A stretch of DNA of 64,000 bases from Brachynemurus nebulosus (Eukaryota > Arthropoda > Insecta > Neuroptera > Myrmeleontidae). Location of the stretch: positions 124,001-188,000 of the forward strand of contig JAPWDM010000072.1 in NCBI GenBank assembly GCA_035578155.1. Reading direction: 5' to 3'. A program made the position numbers and the translations under genes. Each line of letters opens with the position of its first letter. The first letter of the stretch is position 1. The notes beneath the pieces were generated by a model, which worked only from the letters and a program-made list of their open reading frames with translations, was not told the origin of the DNA and did no database searches. Shown in pieces: positions 32,301 through 44,266 of this stretch.

Positions 32301-33057
32301 ATTCCGATAAATCATCAAGATTTAAATTTTTTAAAGCATTCACGGCACTATCAAATACATCCAAAAATGTATTTAAACCTGCTGCTGATTCTTGTTGAAG
32401 CGATTTGAAATTCATAATTTGATTTAAATATACATTTGCTAATAGACGTTTGTCATCATATTTCTCTATTAATAAATTCCAAAGTATGGGGTAATTTTCT
32501 GCGGTTGCTGCAATTCCAGTACAAATTGATCTAGCTTTACCAGTCAGTTTACTAATCAAATAACTAATCTTATCTGAATTGGTTAAATTTGCATTATCAT
32601 GTATTAAACTTTTGAAATTTTGATAAAATACCGGCCAGTCCCGAATTTCTCCTGAAAAACTAATTAAATCCAGCTTTGGTAATCTAACTTTACTAAATTG
32701 TTGCGATTCTACTATATTTTGGGATTGCGTACCAACCGAAGATGACTCACAAGTATTTAAATTTGAAAAGGCATATTCAATATGGCCACTTAAATCCTCT
32801 ATGGTATCTAATAATTGAAAATTCGGAACGTATGTTTCCGGTTCAAGTTCTAAACTAATTCTATTTATTTCATCTATTATTTCACAAAGAAGACGTTTTG
32901 TTTCCGCTAAAGATTTGTACTTAGTCAAGAAATTTTTCAAATGAGTTTTGTTTGATAAATCGAATTTACTAAAATCATGTAATTGTTGAATACGACGATA
33001 ATATGTATCGCGTTTACTCGTTAGTAATTTTAATTGTTGTTTCAATCTATCTGCCAT
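29306..33057 (-). pseudogene. BEL/Pao polyprotein, N-terminal part (Gag, protease, RT, RNase H), severed
   Basis: This is the 5' part of the polyprotein gene of copy 1, starting at MADRLKQQ (33057); an in-frame ATG 20 codons upstream (33117) exists only here and is not needed in copy 2. It has the DUF1759-type Gag region, zinc knuckles (CLGCNSNSHF, CLNCLGNQH, CRTCNRRHH), the aspartic protease (LLDSGSQSSF), the reverse transcriptase with YMDD, and RNase H (VGFADASQ, FTDSSVVLDW). It is open up to the junction at 29306, then reads into the right repeat of the inserted element and stops at 29242. The product would lack integrase. Confidence 0.93.
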
Positions 33058-33644
33058 TTTACTAATTTGAAATCTAAAAATTGAAATACTAAATCCAACG
33101 AAATGAAAAAACTTCAATTGATTACTTTTAAGTGTCTATAACTGTACTTTTATTATGTATTTATAAATCAAACTAAAACAAACAGATACATTCAACAGCT
33201 GCAACCATCTATGTGTGTATTGACTGTATATGTATATGTATTAAGTGTTCTATGGGTATTAAAGTTCAAAACAATTTTTATAAATCAAAACAAAATAAAC
33301 AGATACAAAAAACTGCTTAACGCTGCTCTAACCATCTATGTATGGTGTTTGTGTATGCATATAATATGCGTGTGTTTCAACTCAATTCTCTAACTAAAAG
33401 GCTACGTATGTATGCAGTTTACTGATTTTATTCCAATGTATTCAAAGACTTGTAAAAACTTGTTCAAAAAATAAAGTATTTTTATTATTGCGTAATATTC
33501 TATGTAATACTATTCAATTGCTAATAAACAACAAAATGTCTGCCCAATTTGTCTGAACCATTTAAACTATTTCAACTATATTTTCGTATTTTTGCCAAAT
33601 TGTCCTAAATTCGAATCTAAATGCTAAGAAAAAACTAAAAATAT

Positions 33645-33661
33645 CCGTCTCGACTGGACCA
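33645..33661 (-). promoter_or_regulatory. Primer-binding site of BEL/Pao copy 1
   Basis: On the minus strand TGGTCCAGTCGAGACGG lies five bases inside the 5' LTR. Its complement ends in CCA, as expected for pairing with a tRNA 3' end. The particular tRNA is not identified. The identical site in copy 2 is at 55687-55703. Confidence 0.65.
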
Positions 33662-33666
33662 AAATT

Positions 33667-34505
33667 TGTTGACGCGACTAGGTTTTTTGTGACAATTTGG
33701 TAAAACTAAAATCCTATTAAATTTTGTTGTAAACTAAATCAAAAAAAAAAAGATAGCGGACTGTAAAAAAGAATGAATACAAATTGAAACTGTACTCACC
33801 GATTATTCCTCTTCCATTTTCTTAATTGTAGATAATTATCGGGTCAAGGAAAATATTTGGAAGGTAAGGAGTTATAGGTGGTGACCCTTATTGAATTTTA
33901 TTTTATTCGTTCAGGTGAGTTCCGTGTAATTTTGTACTGATGCTAAATTTCACTATGATTTTGAAGGTAGTTAAACTAATTGCAAAAAAATGAACTAACG
34001 CGAAATTTCTAATGCGAAACAACACTAATTAACACTAATTTTAATTGTGAGTTTCTTTGTTGCGAAAAAAACTACTCTAATTGTAAGTAACTTTGTACAA
34101 ACGAAAGACTAATTGCGAACTAGTTGCATCGATCGATTCTATCTAACTAACTATAGAACGCGAGCAAAAGTTTTCGAATTTAAACCCGAAAAAGGTTCGA
34201 CAAACAAAAAAAAACTATTTAACCATTACGTAATGATTAAAAATAACAAAAAAAAAATAACTTAAATTGGCGTTATAGAGAAGTGCCCGGCGAAGCCGGG
34301 ACACCAGTCAAACGCGTGTCGAGGGATGGTTAGCCAATCGACAACTAAAACACCACACCACTAATCGTTCTATTTTTCAAAATAAACAAAAATTCAAATA
34401 GCTCAGACAAATAAATAAACGGTTTACTATTTAAACAACACCATCTATTGAAATTGAAATATATTATTTTATGCATATGCAGTCAACACATAGATGGCGC
34501 AGACA
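33667..34505 (-). repeat. 5' LTR of BEL/Pao copy 1
   Basis: 839 bp, TG...CA. It differs from the 3' LTR (15056-15895) by about one base and one A-run length. It is followed by the GAGGG target duplication at 34506-34510. Confidence 0.95.
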
Positions 34506-34510
34506 GAGGG

Positions 34511-35514
34511 GAATGTAGAGGGATGGAACGAAACCGACTTCTAGTTTTTTAAATTTTTTGGTCGCTTTTGAATAATGGATTCATATTTTAGAAGTGGGTA
34601 TTGACATTAAGACATTTAAATTTATGCTACCAATTATTTTATCACTTATGATTAGGGGATAATTTGGAGAGAGATATTTGTAATCTAAATTACCAGACAA
34701 CGGTATTATTTATTGAAATGTAACAAGTATACCTTTTTTCCGTGGAATTGTCCAGAGAATCACATTTTTAAGGATTTTGTTTAAGTAACCGTAAATTAAA
34801 GAAGAAAAGATGTGGTAGCTTACACCTACTATCCAAAACCACCCTTTAATCAGAAGGGGTAGAATAAATTTTAACATAAATTTAATTATCCTAATGCAAA
34901 ATATGCACCTATAAAATATCAATCCGTTATTCAAAAGTGTTTGGAAAATATTAAAAAAAAAAAAAGTTGGATTTCACCTCTTTACAGGGTTCCGTCTCTT
35001 ATTAATGAGTTTTGGAAAGAAGTCTACATGAAAAAGTACCACTTCTTTTGAATGTGCTATTAGCCCTAGTAATTACGGCACATATTTCTGGACCACATTG
35101 TATATTTATTTTTCTTGTTATGCTTAACGTAAAAGCCCCTATACCAGAACACTATTTTAGGTGTGTAATTAAACTGGCTTATAAAAATTGACAAATAATT
35201 TAAACACCTATTTGTTTTTCTTAATAAGCATGAAAGGTTTTTTAATCCAATGAATGTTCTTAAAAAAATACAACCCAAAAATTTGTATTTATTAATGTTT
35301 TTCTTTTACAAAATGTCGACATCTATATCCAAACAAAGAAATATTAATGACACTAGAAGTTGGGAACCGATATACAAACAGACGTGTAATATGAGTAATA
35401 TGACACATAGAGTGACATCTAGACGTCAAAGTAGGAAACAGAATGGTTTAAGTATCAAACGTAAATAAAGAATCAAAATACTATATTCAACAAAAATTGT
35501 TCAATATATATATA
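34511..35514. other. No gene seen; fragment of a MITE near 35120
   Basis: AT-rich sequence without a credible gene. Near 35126-35150 ACGTAAAAGCCCCTATACC resembles the end of the MITE family described at 43310 and around the Merlin insertion, so a fragment of that family may be present. Confidence 0.35.
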
Positions 35515-35697
35515 CAGGGTGTAAAGTAAATAAGTTTCGTCCGCTTGACAGGTGGTTTATCTCGCTGTATAATTGCCAGAGACATAAGAATTTTTTCAGA
35601 ATTCGCTATTTGAAAAAATCGCATCTCAGCCAGCTCATCGTTTCATATAAATTTCACTGAATACGGCTCTGACTAAACTACAGTTATTTACACCCTG
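35515..35697. mobile_element. MITE with CAGGGTGTAAA ends
   Basis: A 183-bp segment with inverted ends CAGGGTGTAAAGTAAATAA / TTATTTACACCCTG, flanked by TA (35513-35514 and 35698-35699), as in Tc1/mariner-type MITEs. The same end motif TTTACACCCTGTATA occurs alone at about 39917, suggesting another degenerate copy. Confidence 0.8.
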
Positions 35698-35699
35698 TA

Positions 35700-36643
35700 T
35701 AATAGAAAATTTTTTAGAATATAAATAAAAAAAAATTAAAAATAGATATTGTTTTTTTATCATGTTGTGTAAACATCCGTACGTATTTACTATCTATTTG
35801 ACTAATTTGTACCATATTGTTCAGAGAAAAGTTAACACAATTTTTCACAAATTCCGATTAAAATGTTTATGAAATATTAATTTAGTTTTCCCACTTTTGT
35901 GGTTTCTGATATCATAGAACATTACGATTATTACAAAAAACAACTTCAACAGTATAAAAATATTGTTGCATTACACAATACAAATTTAACACGATGAAAT
36001 CACGAAAAATTATAACGAAATGGCCAATTGGTACACTGTTTTAACAACTTTAGTCAGGTTTTATTTGGCATCCTACAACGTCAATGACTTTACAAAGTAA
36101 CTTTTCAAAAATCAAAAACATTTTTCTTTTAATTATCAACAGAAGAGAAAATAACTAATTTCACATATACATACATAGGATACACATACATATACATAGT
36201 TTGCAATCTGAGATTCACTTTGACAGAATTAAAACGAATACCTAATTCAGTCAGAACTATTTCAGAACTAACTTAATTTCGTTTTTATTGCATGAATTTT
36301 AACAAATTACATTTGAAGTTGAATTTTATTTTAATGCTTAATTTAAAAACACAAGTTTGATTAGTTATCGGTTGGGTCGTTTAATTTTATTAATATGTAT
36401 TAAAATTTTTATTAAAGAAAAGAAAATTTAACTACACGGCACGTGGTGGATAAACTTTCATATGATTTTTGATTGTACTGCATGTAGCAGTTGACAGCAT
36501 CTTAGATTAACTACATTATATTGGTTTGTTTGCAACCTAAGGGAACGCATTGCTCAATCACTATTTTTTAGTTTTTGTGGTGGTATTTTTTAGTGATGTG
36601 TAATTGTGTATGTATACCATAATATTTTTAAAATTGTTAATCC
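35700..36643. other. No gene seen
   Basis: AT-rich sequence without coding potential or clear repeats. Confidence 0.35.
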
Positions 36644-36646
36644 TTA

Positions 36647-37630
36647 AGGTGCGGATACACCAAAAAAACATTTACTTCAAATGTTTCTAATTTATTGTTT
36701 GCAATTGTTTTTAACTGTTTGCCAACATACTGTCTCCACTGAATAAACAATTACAAACGTATTTTTATATCTCTAAATAAATACATATGTATATCACATT
36801 TAAAAAATGTCTCCAAGTAAAGAACTTCTTGTTAGCACTTTGTCGTTCGTAATAATCTCTCATCAAAAAAGAAAAAAGAAATCATAAATTTTGGATATCT
36901 AATTTTTTAAAAATAAGAAGTTCTATACAGTTATTAACAGACTTAAAAGCAGAACTTAGGAGTGATTTATTTCAAAATTTTTACCGTATGTCATCGAAAG
37001 ATTTAGAATTTTTAATTTCCCAAATTAGCCCAAAATTTCTTAAACGGGATATTAACTACATAGACTGTATACCCGTCGACGTTAGACTAGCGATAATGTG
37101 TTTTAGCTACAAGAGATTCTTACAAAAGCCTTATGTATCTTTTTCGAATTTCTACGCAGTTAATTAACAAAATAATTCCCGAAGTAGGCTCAGCCTTCTT
37201 CTTTGGCCTTTTCACTTCTGAGAGTTCCCGTTCGGCGAGAGTAGAAAATTCCGCGCTTCCTGTCCTTTAATTTTATTATAATAAAATTTATTGTTAGTTT
37301 GCCATATTTCTGGTTTTGATTTATAAAATTTGATTAATTGCAGCAACTTTTCATTATCTCAATCCATTTTTTTTACTCGTTTATTAATTTAAAATTACAA
37401 TAATCCTTTTTCAAACACAAAACTATGCTGTTATATTAACAACAAAGTAACATAAAACAAAAAAAACACAAAACGGACCAAACAACGAATTCCCTTCGAT
37501 GTACCGACTTTGGTCGAAACACTGACAAATATTAGCAAACAATTGCAAACATTCGTGGCGATCGTCTCCACCAAAAAATTTTGTTCGCAAACATTTACAA
37601 ACAGTTTCCGTGCTCGGTGTATCTATACCT
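36647..37630 (+). mobile_element. PIF/Harbinger element, internally deleted
   Basis: Ends AGGTGCGGATACACC (36647) and the complement of GGTGTATCTATACCT (37630) form inverted repeats, with TTA duplicated on both sides (36644-36646, 37631-37633), the PIF/Harbinger signature. Inside, about 36960-37200 reads as a broken transposase N-terminus: YRMSSKDLEFLISQISPKF, then KRDINYIDCIPVDVRLAIMC, then a stop-interrupted stretch. The MSS-DLEFLI..I.P block and IP...RLAI are typical of the HARBI1-like N-terminal region. The DDE core is absent, so it depends on another copy. Confidence 0.75.
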
Positions 37631-37633
37631 TTA

Positions 37634-39924
37634 GTAACACATAAACTCAATAACAAATAAAAGAACATGTTTATACAAATACAAAATAGGGTAATAACTA
37701 ATAAATTATTAAAAGAGCAGTGTCTAAATACGTACATCAAGTGCGTATTAGACACACGTTAAATCTGGGTTGTTTAGTGATTAATGATTTTTACACATTT
37801 CATGATAAAATGTGACAAAGTACATTATTTACAGTTTATTAAAAAAAAGATAAATATCATATATTAGACAATGTTACTTGTGCGTGCGTTACTACGCAAT
37901 AATTACGTGATAATTCGTTTCCTTATATCTCTTAAAAGAATACATAAACTTTAAAATACAATAGTTGTTAAAAGGACTTCAGCTTCATTTTAAAAAATTT
38001 TCAACCTCATTTTAAAAATACAACCACATACCACCATGTGGTAGCATTTTTATAGCTACTTACAAAAAATAAAAATTTTATTCATTTTTTAAAATTTCTC
38101 TTAATGATTTGGACTTGCATTGTGAAAGATGTTTTTGAATACCGAAACATACCTTAATATTTCATTTATTGTTGATCATTTTCTTTACTTTTAAATTTTT
38201 GAAAATTTAGTTCCTTATATCTCTGAAAGTTATTGACACAATTTAGCTGAAATAATTTTAATTGAGTGTTTTTAATAGTGTCTTTAATTTTTCAAACTTT
38301 TTGGATAACCAGTTTAACAATTTTGGGTAGAAAAAAAAAAACAATTCAGTTTTAAGCTCAGCATTTCGTAAGCAGGGTTAAAAATTAAAAATAGTAAAAA
38401 AAACCTTTATTTTACGAATCATTCCTAGCGATACCCCGATTCATACGATGGGGTAAGTTTTAAGATAGTTTTAATCTCTAATTTCCCATACGAAATGGTA
38501 CCTTAAAAAATTAAGAAAAAATACTTTTTTGATTATTAATTAAGATCTCTATTTGTAGCATGTATTTGCAAAATTTCATATTCATAAATCCAAAGATGTA
38601 GATAAATATGTCAACAAACAAACATCAGCTAAATTACATATAAAATTCTTCGGAACCCTAAAAAAAATTGTATACCTATCCCTGTCTTTACTACATAATA
38701 AAATGTAAAGATAACAAAAATTATTTATCTGTATGAGTAAGTTAACTCAACTACGATTGATTTTACACAGTTTAGTGTGCGGACAGACCGGTACGGCTTT
38801 CCGTAACAGTAATTAAAAATTATATTGCATACTTGACATGAGAGCTGAAACGTGACAAACTGACCAAAACACGTATTACTTTTTCATTGTCGAAAATCCG
38901 AATCCACTTGACTTTAATTGTATTCAGAAATTATTACCTACTTGAATTTTTGGGTATAAGTCAAGTAGTGCAATATAATTATATGACATCCACTTAGTTC
39001 GCAAAATGCCCGTATTGGTCTGACCGGTCCTTTACATTCTTTGGTTCCCATAACAGGTCATTATGATTGTGAAGGTCAAAATAACATCATATACGTAGCT
39101 ACTACTGACACATAAATTGTTCTACTAACCCAAATATTATAAAGTTTTTTGTAACAGTAATCACATATACGTACATAAAAATTTAAGAAAGATTCTAATT
39201 AACAGATTGTTTAAAATCAATTTTGAAATCTTTAGTGTGCAATATACTTATATTTTCTTTACTTTTGTATCAATAGGTACAAATTTAAAATGAAAGTTTT
39301 AACAAGAAAAACTAATATTTATTTTATTTTTGGAATAATGAAAAATATTCTCTTAAAGAAACTGCATTACCTGTGAGTATTTGTATGATTAACAAGTAGA
39401 GAGTATCTACTAAACAAAAAAATAATACTATAATGTTCGGTATAATTTTCAATTTGGACTAGTTAATTAACTATAATAATTGTTTTTATCTATTTTAAAA
39501 CATAGTAATTCATTTAATTTATAATTAACTACTATAAATATTTCAAATTTTAATTTTTTTAACTTATGCTGAACTAAATTTCGTATTTTGGTATGAAATA
39601 TGAGGTGAAATTGTTTTGCTACAAATTTTGTTAAAATTTCTTTTGGACGCTGCTGTACAGGTACTTTCAAAAGATTCCATAAATAAGTACATAAACATAT
39701 TTTGTTGACAAAAAGTTCAACATTCAAAAAACCAAAAACAAAAAATATGTTAGACAGTCAGAGCCTGATTAAGGTTTTTTTTCTTGGGGCCATTTTTTAA
39801 CACGTTTTTGACAATCGAAAATTTCTGAAATGAAACTTGATCGGTAAAATTTAACTAGCAATACTTAATTAGTAGACTGAGACCTTTCTCTCCTGCAAAT
39901 TATGAAACTTATTTACTTTACACC

Positions 39925-39927
<3 letters not shown>
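37634..39927. other. No gene seen; weak inverted repeat near 38770-39030
   Basis: AT-rich noncoding sequence. Around 38775-39035, GACAGACCGGTAC and GTATTGGTCTGACCGGTCC, together with AATTATATTGCATACTTGAC and GTCAAGTAGTGCAATATAAT, form imperfect inverted repeats and suggest a decayed MITE. Confidence 0.3.

Positions 39928-39982
<55 letters not shown>
39928..39982. repeat. (TA)n microsatellite
   Basis: An uninterrupted run of about 27 TA dinucleotides following the MITE-end motif ACACCCTG. Confidence 0.9.
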
Positions 39983-39986
<4 letters not shown>

Positions 39987-41387
39987 TAAGTAAGGAAACA
40001 TTAAATGCGAGGTGAAATTAAATTGAAAAATAATCGTTCTATTAATAATGATTTTTGTTATCAGAAGTGTCTATCAGAAATAATTTCATTAATATATAAA
40101 TGTCAAAACTGTTCGGGGGGTAAAGGCAATCTAAGCGGACCACATTGATTTTACTACCTGCCGTCGTGTCCTTTTCAACACTGAAGATTGTTTTACGATC
40201 ATTGCAGGGTCCATCTATTGTTATGCGAACTACCCAACTAGTATGGTTATGGTGGCCCGCTCTGATTATTTGAGGAACATTTTGAAAAATAAATATTACA
40301 GTTGTATGCAAGTATAACTGTACAGTTACTACTACTAAGTAATATGTGGATAATAATTATTCAACACACAAAAATTATGTACCAACTACAATATAGTTGA
40401 GAAAAGTAAATTATGCAATTTTTAGGATGTCTTCTGTGTATTTTGATAAAGTTTACAGATTACTGAATTCGTTTACAAAAATCTATTCATTTACCAAAAG
40501 CGATCGAAAAAAGGCCTTGCCTTGTACTAATTCTATAACTTAAATCGATTTCGTCATTTTTATTACATTTTTATTTATATATTTATTTATTTATTTTACA
40601 TTCAATTTTTTTACATTAAATTCTTGATGTGAGATTAAATTTTTGATATTTTTTATATTAAATTCCTGGCATGTGAAATGCAAACACCAGGTTAAAAAAT
40701 ATAATATAATGGTATAAAAACACCAGGCCGGTCAAAAATAGTGCTTTGTGATAAAGAAGTTAGCTTTTACAAAAGTTTTATCACTCTAAGGTGTTTACCT
40801 AAAACATTTATACAGCTGAACTCTTTTTTATGCGGTCCTTTTTTTGTGATTTTTTTTATGCCGTTTGTAAAAAATGGCCATTAAAATGCATAATGTGAAT
40901 CAAAATCACGAGACAGTAAGAAACTTAAACAATTACTATAATAACTTTCTTTGATAAAAATACTTTTAACGGCTTTTCAGCATTTAATCAATATATTGCA
41001 TAAGAACATAAGTTATTGCATCATTTAATTTTGTTAAAGATGTATTTTTCAAAATTTTCATAATATTATAAAATTGAAATAAAATGTTTCTACGTGTAAA
41101 TTAATGCTTTATCTTGTTTATAGAAGCAACTTATAAGGAAATTTCTAAGTTCTGAGCGTTTTGAGTGATGTTTTTTCGATGAAACTTTTTTTACGCTGTC
41201 CCAACCAACCGAAAAAAAAAGTTTTTTGTACAATCTGGATTGAACTATACTTTTTATAGCTATTTATGATATTTTTTAATATATATTTTTGTGTGATTTT
41301 TTTTTTGCGCCCCCTATCCACCACACAAAAAAGAGTTCAGTTGTACTTTTGTATTTCGCATATATCAAAAATTTCACGTGGAGGAAA

Positions 41388-41427
41388 CGTGGGCGGGCCA
41401 CAATGGTTTTACTACCTGCCGTCAGGT
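41388..41427 (+). repeat. Internal copy of the Merlin end motif upstream of the transposase
   Basis: GGGCCACAATGGTTTTACTACCTGCCGTC here matches the terminal-repeat block CCACATTGATTTTACTACCT found at about 40139 and, inverted, at about 42995. It lies about 210 bp before the likely transposase start and could be a transposase-binding site in the promoter, or a rearrangement scar. Confidence 0.6.
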
Positions 41428-41631
41428 TAAGATATAAAATTTCATATTATGACCCATTGTTATGACAATTTGGAAATTCCCCAATTAAAAACAGCCCGCT
41501 GTAGTTTTCTACGGGACAGTCATTTTGTCAGACAGCGTATGACAAACATCGAAGGACTGTGTGTTGGATTTACTTGTTGCTGTTGTTTGTGTCTATTTAT
41601 ATATTTCGTTAGTTGCTTCAAAGAAGTGGAT

Positions 41632-42525
41632 ATGGAATTCTGCAGTATGAATTCTTTTCTTCAATATATCCAGAAGTTTGGAATTCGAAAATGTTTAGAA
41701 GACTGGAAATTAGTGGCAAAATCAAAAAATTGTGGCAAATGCAATGGAAAAATGTACGTGAATAAGTCAAGAAATGGTAATCTGCTCTACCGGTGTGGTA
41801 GTAGGAATTGTAGAGCCAAAAAAAGTATAAGAGACAATACCATTTTTGGAGTGGCTCGTATTCCACCTACAACTTTTTTGTGCGTCCTAGTTGGATGGAT
41901 CCTAAAATATCCATTATCAGTTATTGTTAAAGAGACAGCACTGTCCAAGCCGACAGTACGGAAATTAATTTTTAACTTTAGAGAACTTCTGACAGTGTGG
42001 TTGATGGAAAGCAGTGAGAAAATTGGTGGCGTTGGAAGAATAGTTGAGGTGGACGAGAGTGCATTTGGAAGAAGGAAATATAATCGTGGACGCATCACAA
42101 AAACTCGTTGGGTCGTTGGCGGAATCGATAGGGAAAGTAAAAAATGCTTCCTAAAAATTGTTGAGAAAAGGGATGCAGAAACACTCTTACGCGTCATAAA
42201 AGAAAATGTAGAGCCAGGGACAAGAATTATAACAGATATGTGGAGAGGGTACAATTATCTTCCACAAAATGGATATGAACATTCGAGTGTTAACCATTCG
42301 TATAATTTTGTATGTCCAAATGATCCTACGACACATACACAAACGATTGAAAGCTATTGGGCGAAAATAAAACGGGACATGCGACGACGGATAGGCCGAA
42401 TGGCCGTAAACACTTTTCAAGCATATCTTGTAGAATATGTGTGGAGAAACACATTCAATACAAATAAAGACTTATTTGAAGATTTCTTCAATGCTGTTAA
42501 TTATTTTTATCCACAAATTAATTAA
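41632..42525 (+). CDS. Merlin transposase (IS1595/ISXO2-like DDE)
   Basis: 297 residues from the chosen start MEFCSMNSFLQYIQ. An upstream in-frame ATG at 41449 would add 61 residues of Cys-rich, non-conserved sequence, which I consider 5' noncoding. Domains: an N-terminal zinc ribbon (CGKCNGKMYVNKSRNG ... RCGSRNC, residues about 31-55), a helix-turn-helix-like segment (SVIVKETALSKPTVRKLI), then the ISXO2-like DDE domain with Asp141 in VEVDESAFG, Asp202 in IITDMWRGY and Glu240 in THTQTIESYWAKIKRDM. All catalytic acids are present. The protein catalyses cut-and-paste transposition, related to bacterial IS1595/IS1016 enzymes. Confidence 0.93.
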   Translation: MEFCSMNSFLQYIQKFGIRKCLEDWKLVAKSKNCGKCNGKMYVNKSRNGNLLYRCGSRNCRAKKSIRDNTIFGVARIPPTTFLCVLVGWILKYPLSVIVKETALSKPTVRKLIFNFRELLTVWLMESSEKIGGVGRIVEVDESAFGRRKYNRGRITKTRWVVGGIDRESKKCFLKIVEKRDAETLLRVIKENVEPGTRIITDMWRGYNYLPQNGYEHSSVNHSYNFVCPNDPTTHTQTIESYWAKIKRDMRRRIGRMAVNTFQAYLVEYVWRNTFNTNKDLFEDFFNAVNYFYPQIN

Positions 42526-43309
42526 AATTTTTTTGTTATTTGTTATTTTGTTATAGACATTATAGAATTAATCCAAGACAAGGCCTTTTTTCGGCCGCTT
42601 ATGGTAAATGAATAGGTTGTTGTAAATGAATTCAGTAATCTGTCAGATATCTTAAGCGGCTGGAGAAAAACGTCATCAAAGAATATAAGAGATCCTACAA
42701 ACTGCATAATTTATTTTTCTCAATTATATTGGTACAAAAATTTTGTGTGCTGAAATGTAATTTAATAATATTTAAATTAACTTTTAATACTTGCTACTCA
42801 CATTTACTTATGTAGTAACTTAGTAACTGTACAATTATTCTTGCATACAACTGTAATATTTTGATTATTTTTCATAATGTTTCTCAAACAACCACAGCGG
42901 GCCACCATAAACATAATTTTTAGACAGTTCGTATAACAATAGACTAACCCTTCAACGATTGTAAAATAATCTTCAATATTGAAATGACACGATAGCAGGT
43001 AGTAAAATCAATGTGGTCCGCTTAGATTGCCTCTACCCCTGTTCGGGCAATGATCGCGTTCCGGTATAGGGGCTTTAACGTTAATTATTTACTTTTTTTT
43101 TAGAGAATAAAAAATCCAAATTTCTTGCCAAACGGAAAATAATTTTCACTTAATTTAATAAACAATTATAAGAAAATAACAGAAAGTAAGAAAACTGACG
43201 TCCTAACAAATGATTTGAAAAATAAAAGTTGGGCGAAAATTGAGCACGAATTTAATACTTTTTGCCCGGAAAATAGACGGAAATTTATCAACATTAAAAA
43301 AATGTTATA

Positions 43310-43539
43310 GGGTAAAAGCCCCCTTTGTGGAACGGTATCTAATACTGGAACAGTTTTGACATTTACATATTTATTTCTTTAATTAAGTAAGGAAACTTTA
43401 AATGCGAGGTGAATTTAAATTGAAAAACAATCATTCTATTAATAATAATTTTTGTTATCAGACGTTTCTTTCAGAAATAACTTCATTAATATGTAAATGT
43501 TCATAATTAGATACCGTTTCACAAAGGGGGCTTTTACCC
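43310..43539. mobile_element. MITE with GGGTAAAAGCCCCCTTTGTG ends
   Basis: A 230-bp element with near-perfect inverted ends GGGTAAAAGCCCCCTTTGTG and flanking TA (43308-43309, 43540-43541). The interior contains the block TAAGTAAGGAAACTTTAAAT shared with the copy interrupted by Merlin. No coding sequence. Probably mobilised by a Tc1/mariner-group transposase. Confidence 0.85.
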
Positions 43540-43541
43540 TA

Positions 43542-44194
43542 ATAATAAAAAAAAAGTGGGGAAAATAGTAGCAGAGGAAAAAAAGGAATTAATAATAGTT
43601 CAGGTATTATATAATAGCTCAAAATGTGTTACATGATCTCCATATATGTTTCAGCAAAAATCATATTTTTTGAAACTATTTTAGGTGATGAAACATTCCA
43701 AAAAATTAGAGTTAATGACAACAAGGACCTAATCCTTTCGATGATAAAAAAAAACGTAGATGATTTTAAAAAAGTATGTTGTTGCTAGTATCGTAATATT
43801 AATTTGCAACATATTATTGGCTGATTAAAAAAAAATTTTTAGTGTTACACGTCTTGAAAGATTCAAACAGTGGAAAAATATTACATGTATTAAACATCAT
43901 GGCGGATTCTGGTACTCAGGGACTTGTCGTTCGTGTGTTAAAACCATTGAAGTCTTATAGTTCTATGGTTAAAACAAATAAATATTGGAAGAAAACCATT
44001 AATATAGAAAAATGAAAAGGAGTAAACAAAAAAAAAAAAATACAAAGAAATATTAGGAAAGCATACTTAAATAAAATTATAAAGATATTACGGTACAAGA
44101 AAAACTAGAACCGACTACGGTGATTTAAGAAACGTTCAAATATTAATGAAAAAAACTAAAATCAAATCAAAATTAAAATTCACAAATTATGAAT
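43542..44194. other. No gene seen
   Basis: AT-rich with short poor open stretches only. Confidence 0.35.
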
Positions 44195-44266
44195 TGGATC
44201 GGCTGGGACTCAAACCCGGATCTCTTTGTTGCTAGCCAAGCGCCTTACCAATTAGGCTATCGACCG
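44195..44266 (-). tRNA. tRNA-Ala(AGC)-like sequence, probably a pseudogene or SINE head
   Basis: On the minus strand box A TAGCCTAATTGG and box B-like GGGTTTGAGTCC are correctly spaced. A 7-base anticodon loop CTAGCAA gives anticodon AGC, with U33 and A37. The T-arm (CCGGG / CCCAG, one mismatch) and acceptor (CGGTCGA with CCGATCC) have mismatches at pairs 1 and 7. It sits inside an inverted repeat (AAAATTCACA ... TGTGAATTTT, about 44175-44325), so it may be carried by a MITE or be a tRNA-derived SINE rather than a working gene. Confidence 0.5.

Larger units (their letters stand above)
15056..34505 (-). mobile_element. BEL/Pao LTR retrotransposon copy 1, split by a nested Polinton-like element
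   Basis: The element reads on the minus strand: 5' LTR 33667-34505, primer-binding site, polyprotein gene, polypurine tract, 3' LTR 15056-15895. The LTRs run TG...CA and a 5-bp target duplication GAGGG flanks the element (15051-15055, 34506-34510). Removing the 11.7-kb insertion and its 6-bp duplication leaves about 7.76 kb, matching the second copy at 47640. The two LTRs differ by about one substitution and one A-run length change over 840 bp by eye, so insertion was recent. Confidence 0.95.
40118..43038 (+). mobile_element. Merlin DNA transposon, apparently intact
   Basis: A 2921-bp element with ends GGGTAAAGGCAATCTAAGCG / (complement) GGGTAGAGGCAATCTAAGCG and imperfect inverted repeats extending about 420 bp (left to about 40540, right from about 42562). 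A perfect 9-bp target duplication CTGTTCGGG flanks it (40109-40117, 43039-43047). Merlin elements are known to make 8-9-bp duplications. One uninterrupted transposase gene lies inside. Ends, duplication and gene all look intact, so the copy may be functional. Confidence 0.92.
39983..43085. mobile_element. MITE split by the Merlin insertion
   Basis: Sequence at 39983-40117 (AAGTAAGGAAACATTAAATG ... TATAAATGTCAAAACTGTTC) and at 43048-43085 (CGCGTTCCGGTATAGGGGCT) aligns with the intact MITE at 43310-43539, which carries the same internal block. The Merlin transposon at 40118-43038 therefore landed inside an older copy of this MITE family. Confidence 0.6.

Noticed and set aside
37423..37755. Minus-strand 110-codon frame
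   Set aside because: It overlaps the right end of the Harbinger element and has no recognisable domain.
41449..41631. N-terminal extension of the Merlin transposase by 61 codons
   Set aside because: The stretch is Cys-rich and hydrophobic, unlike Merlin N-termini; the zinc ribbon and typical start follow the ATG at 41632.
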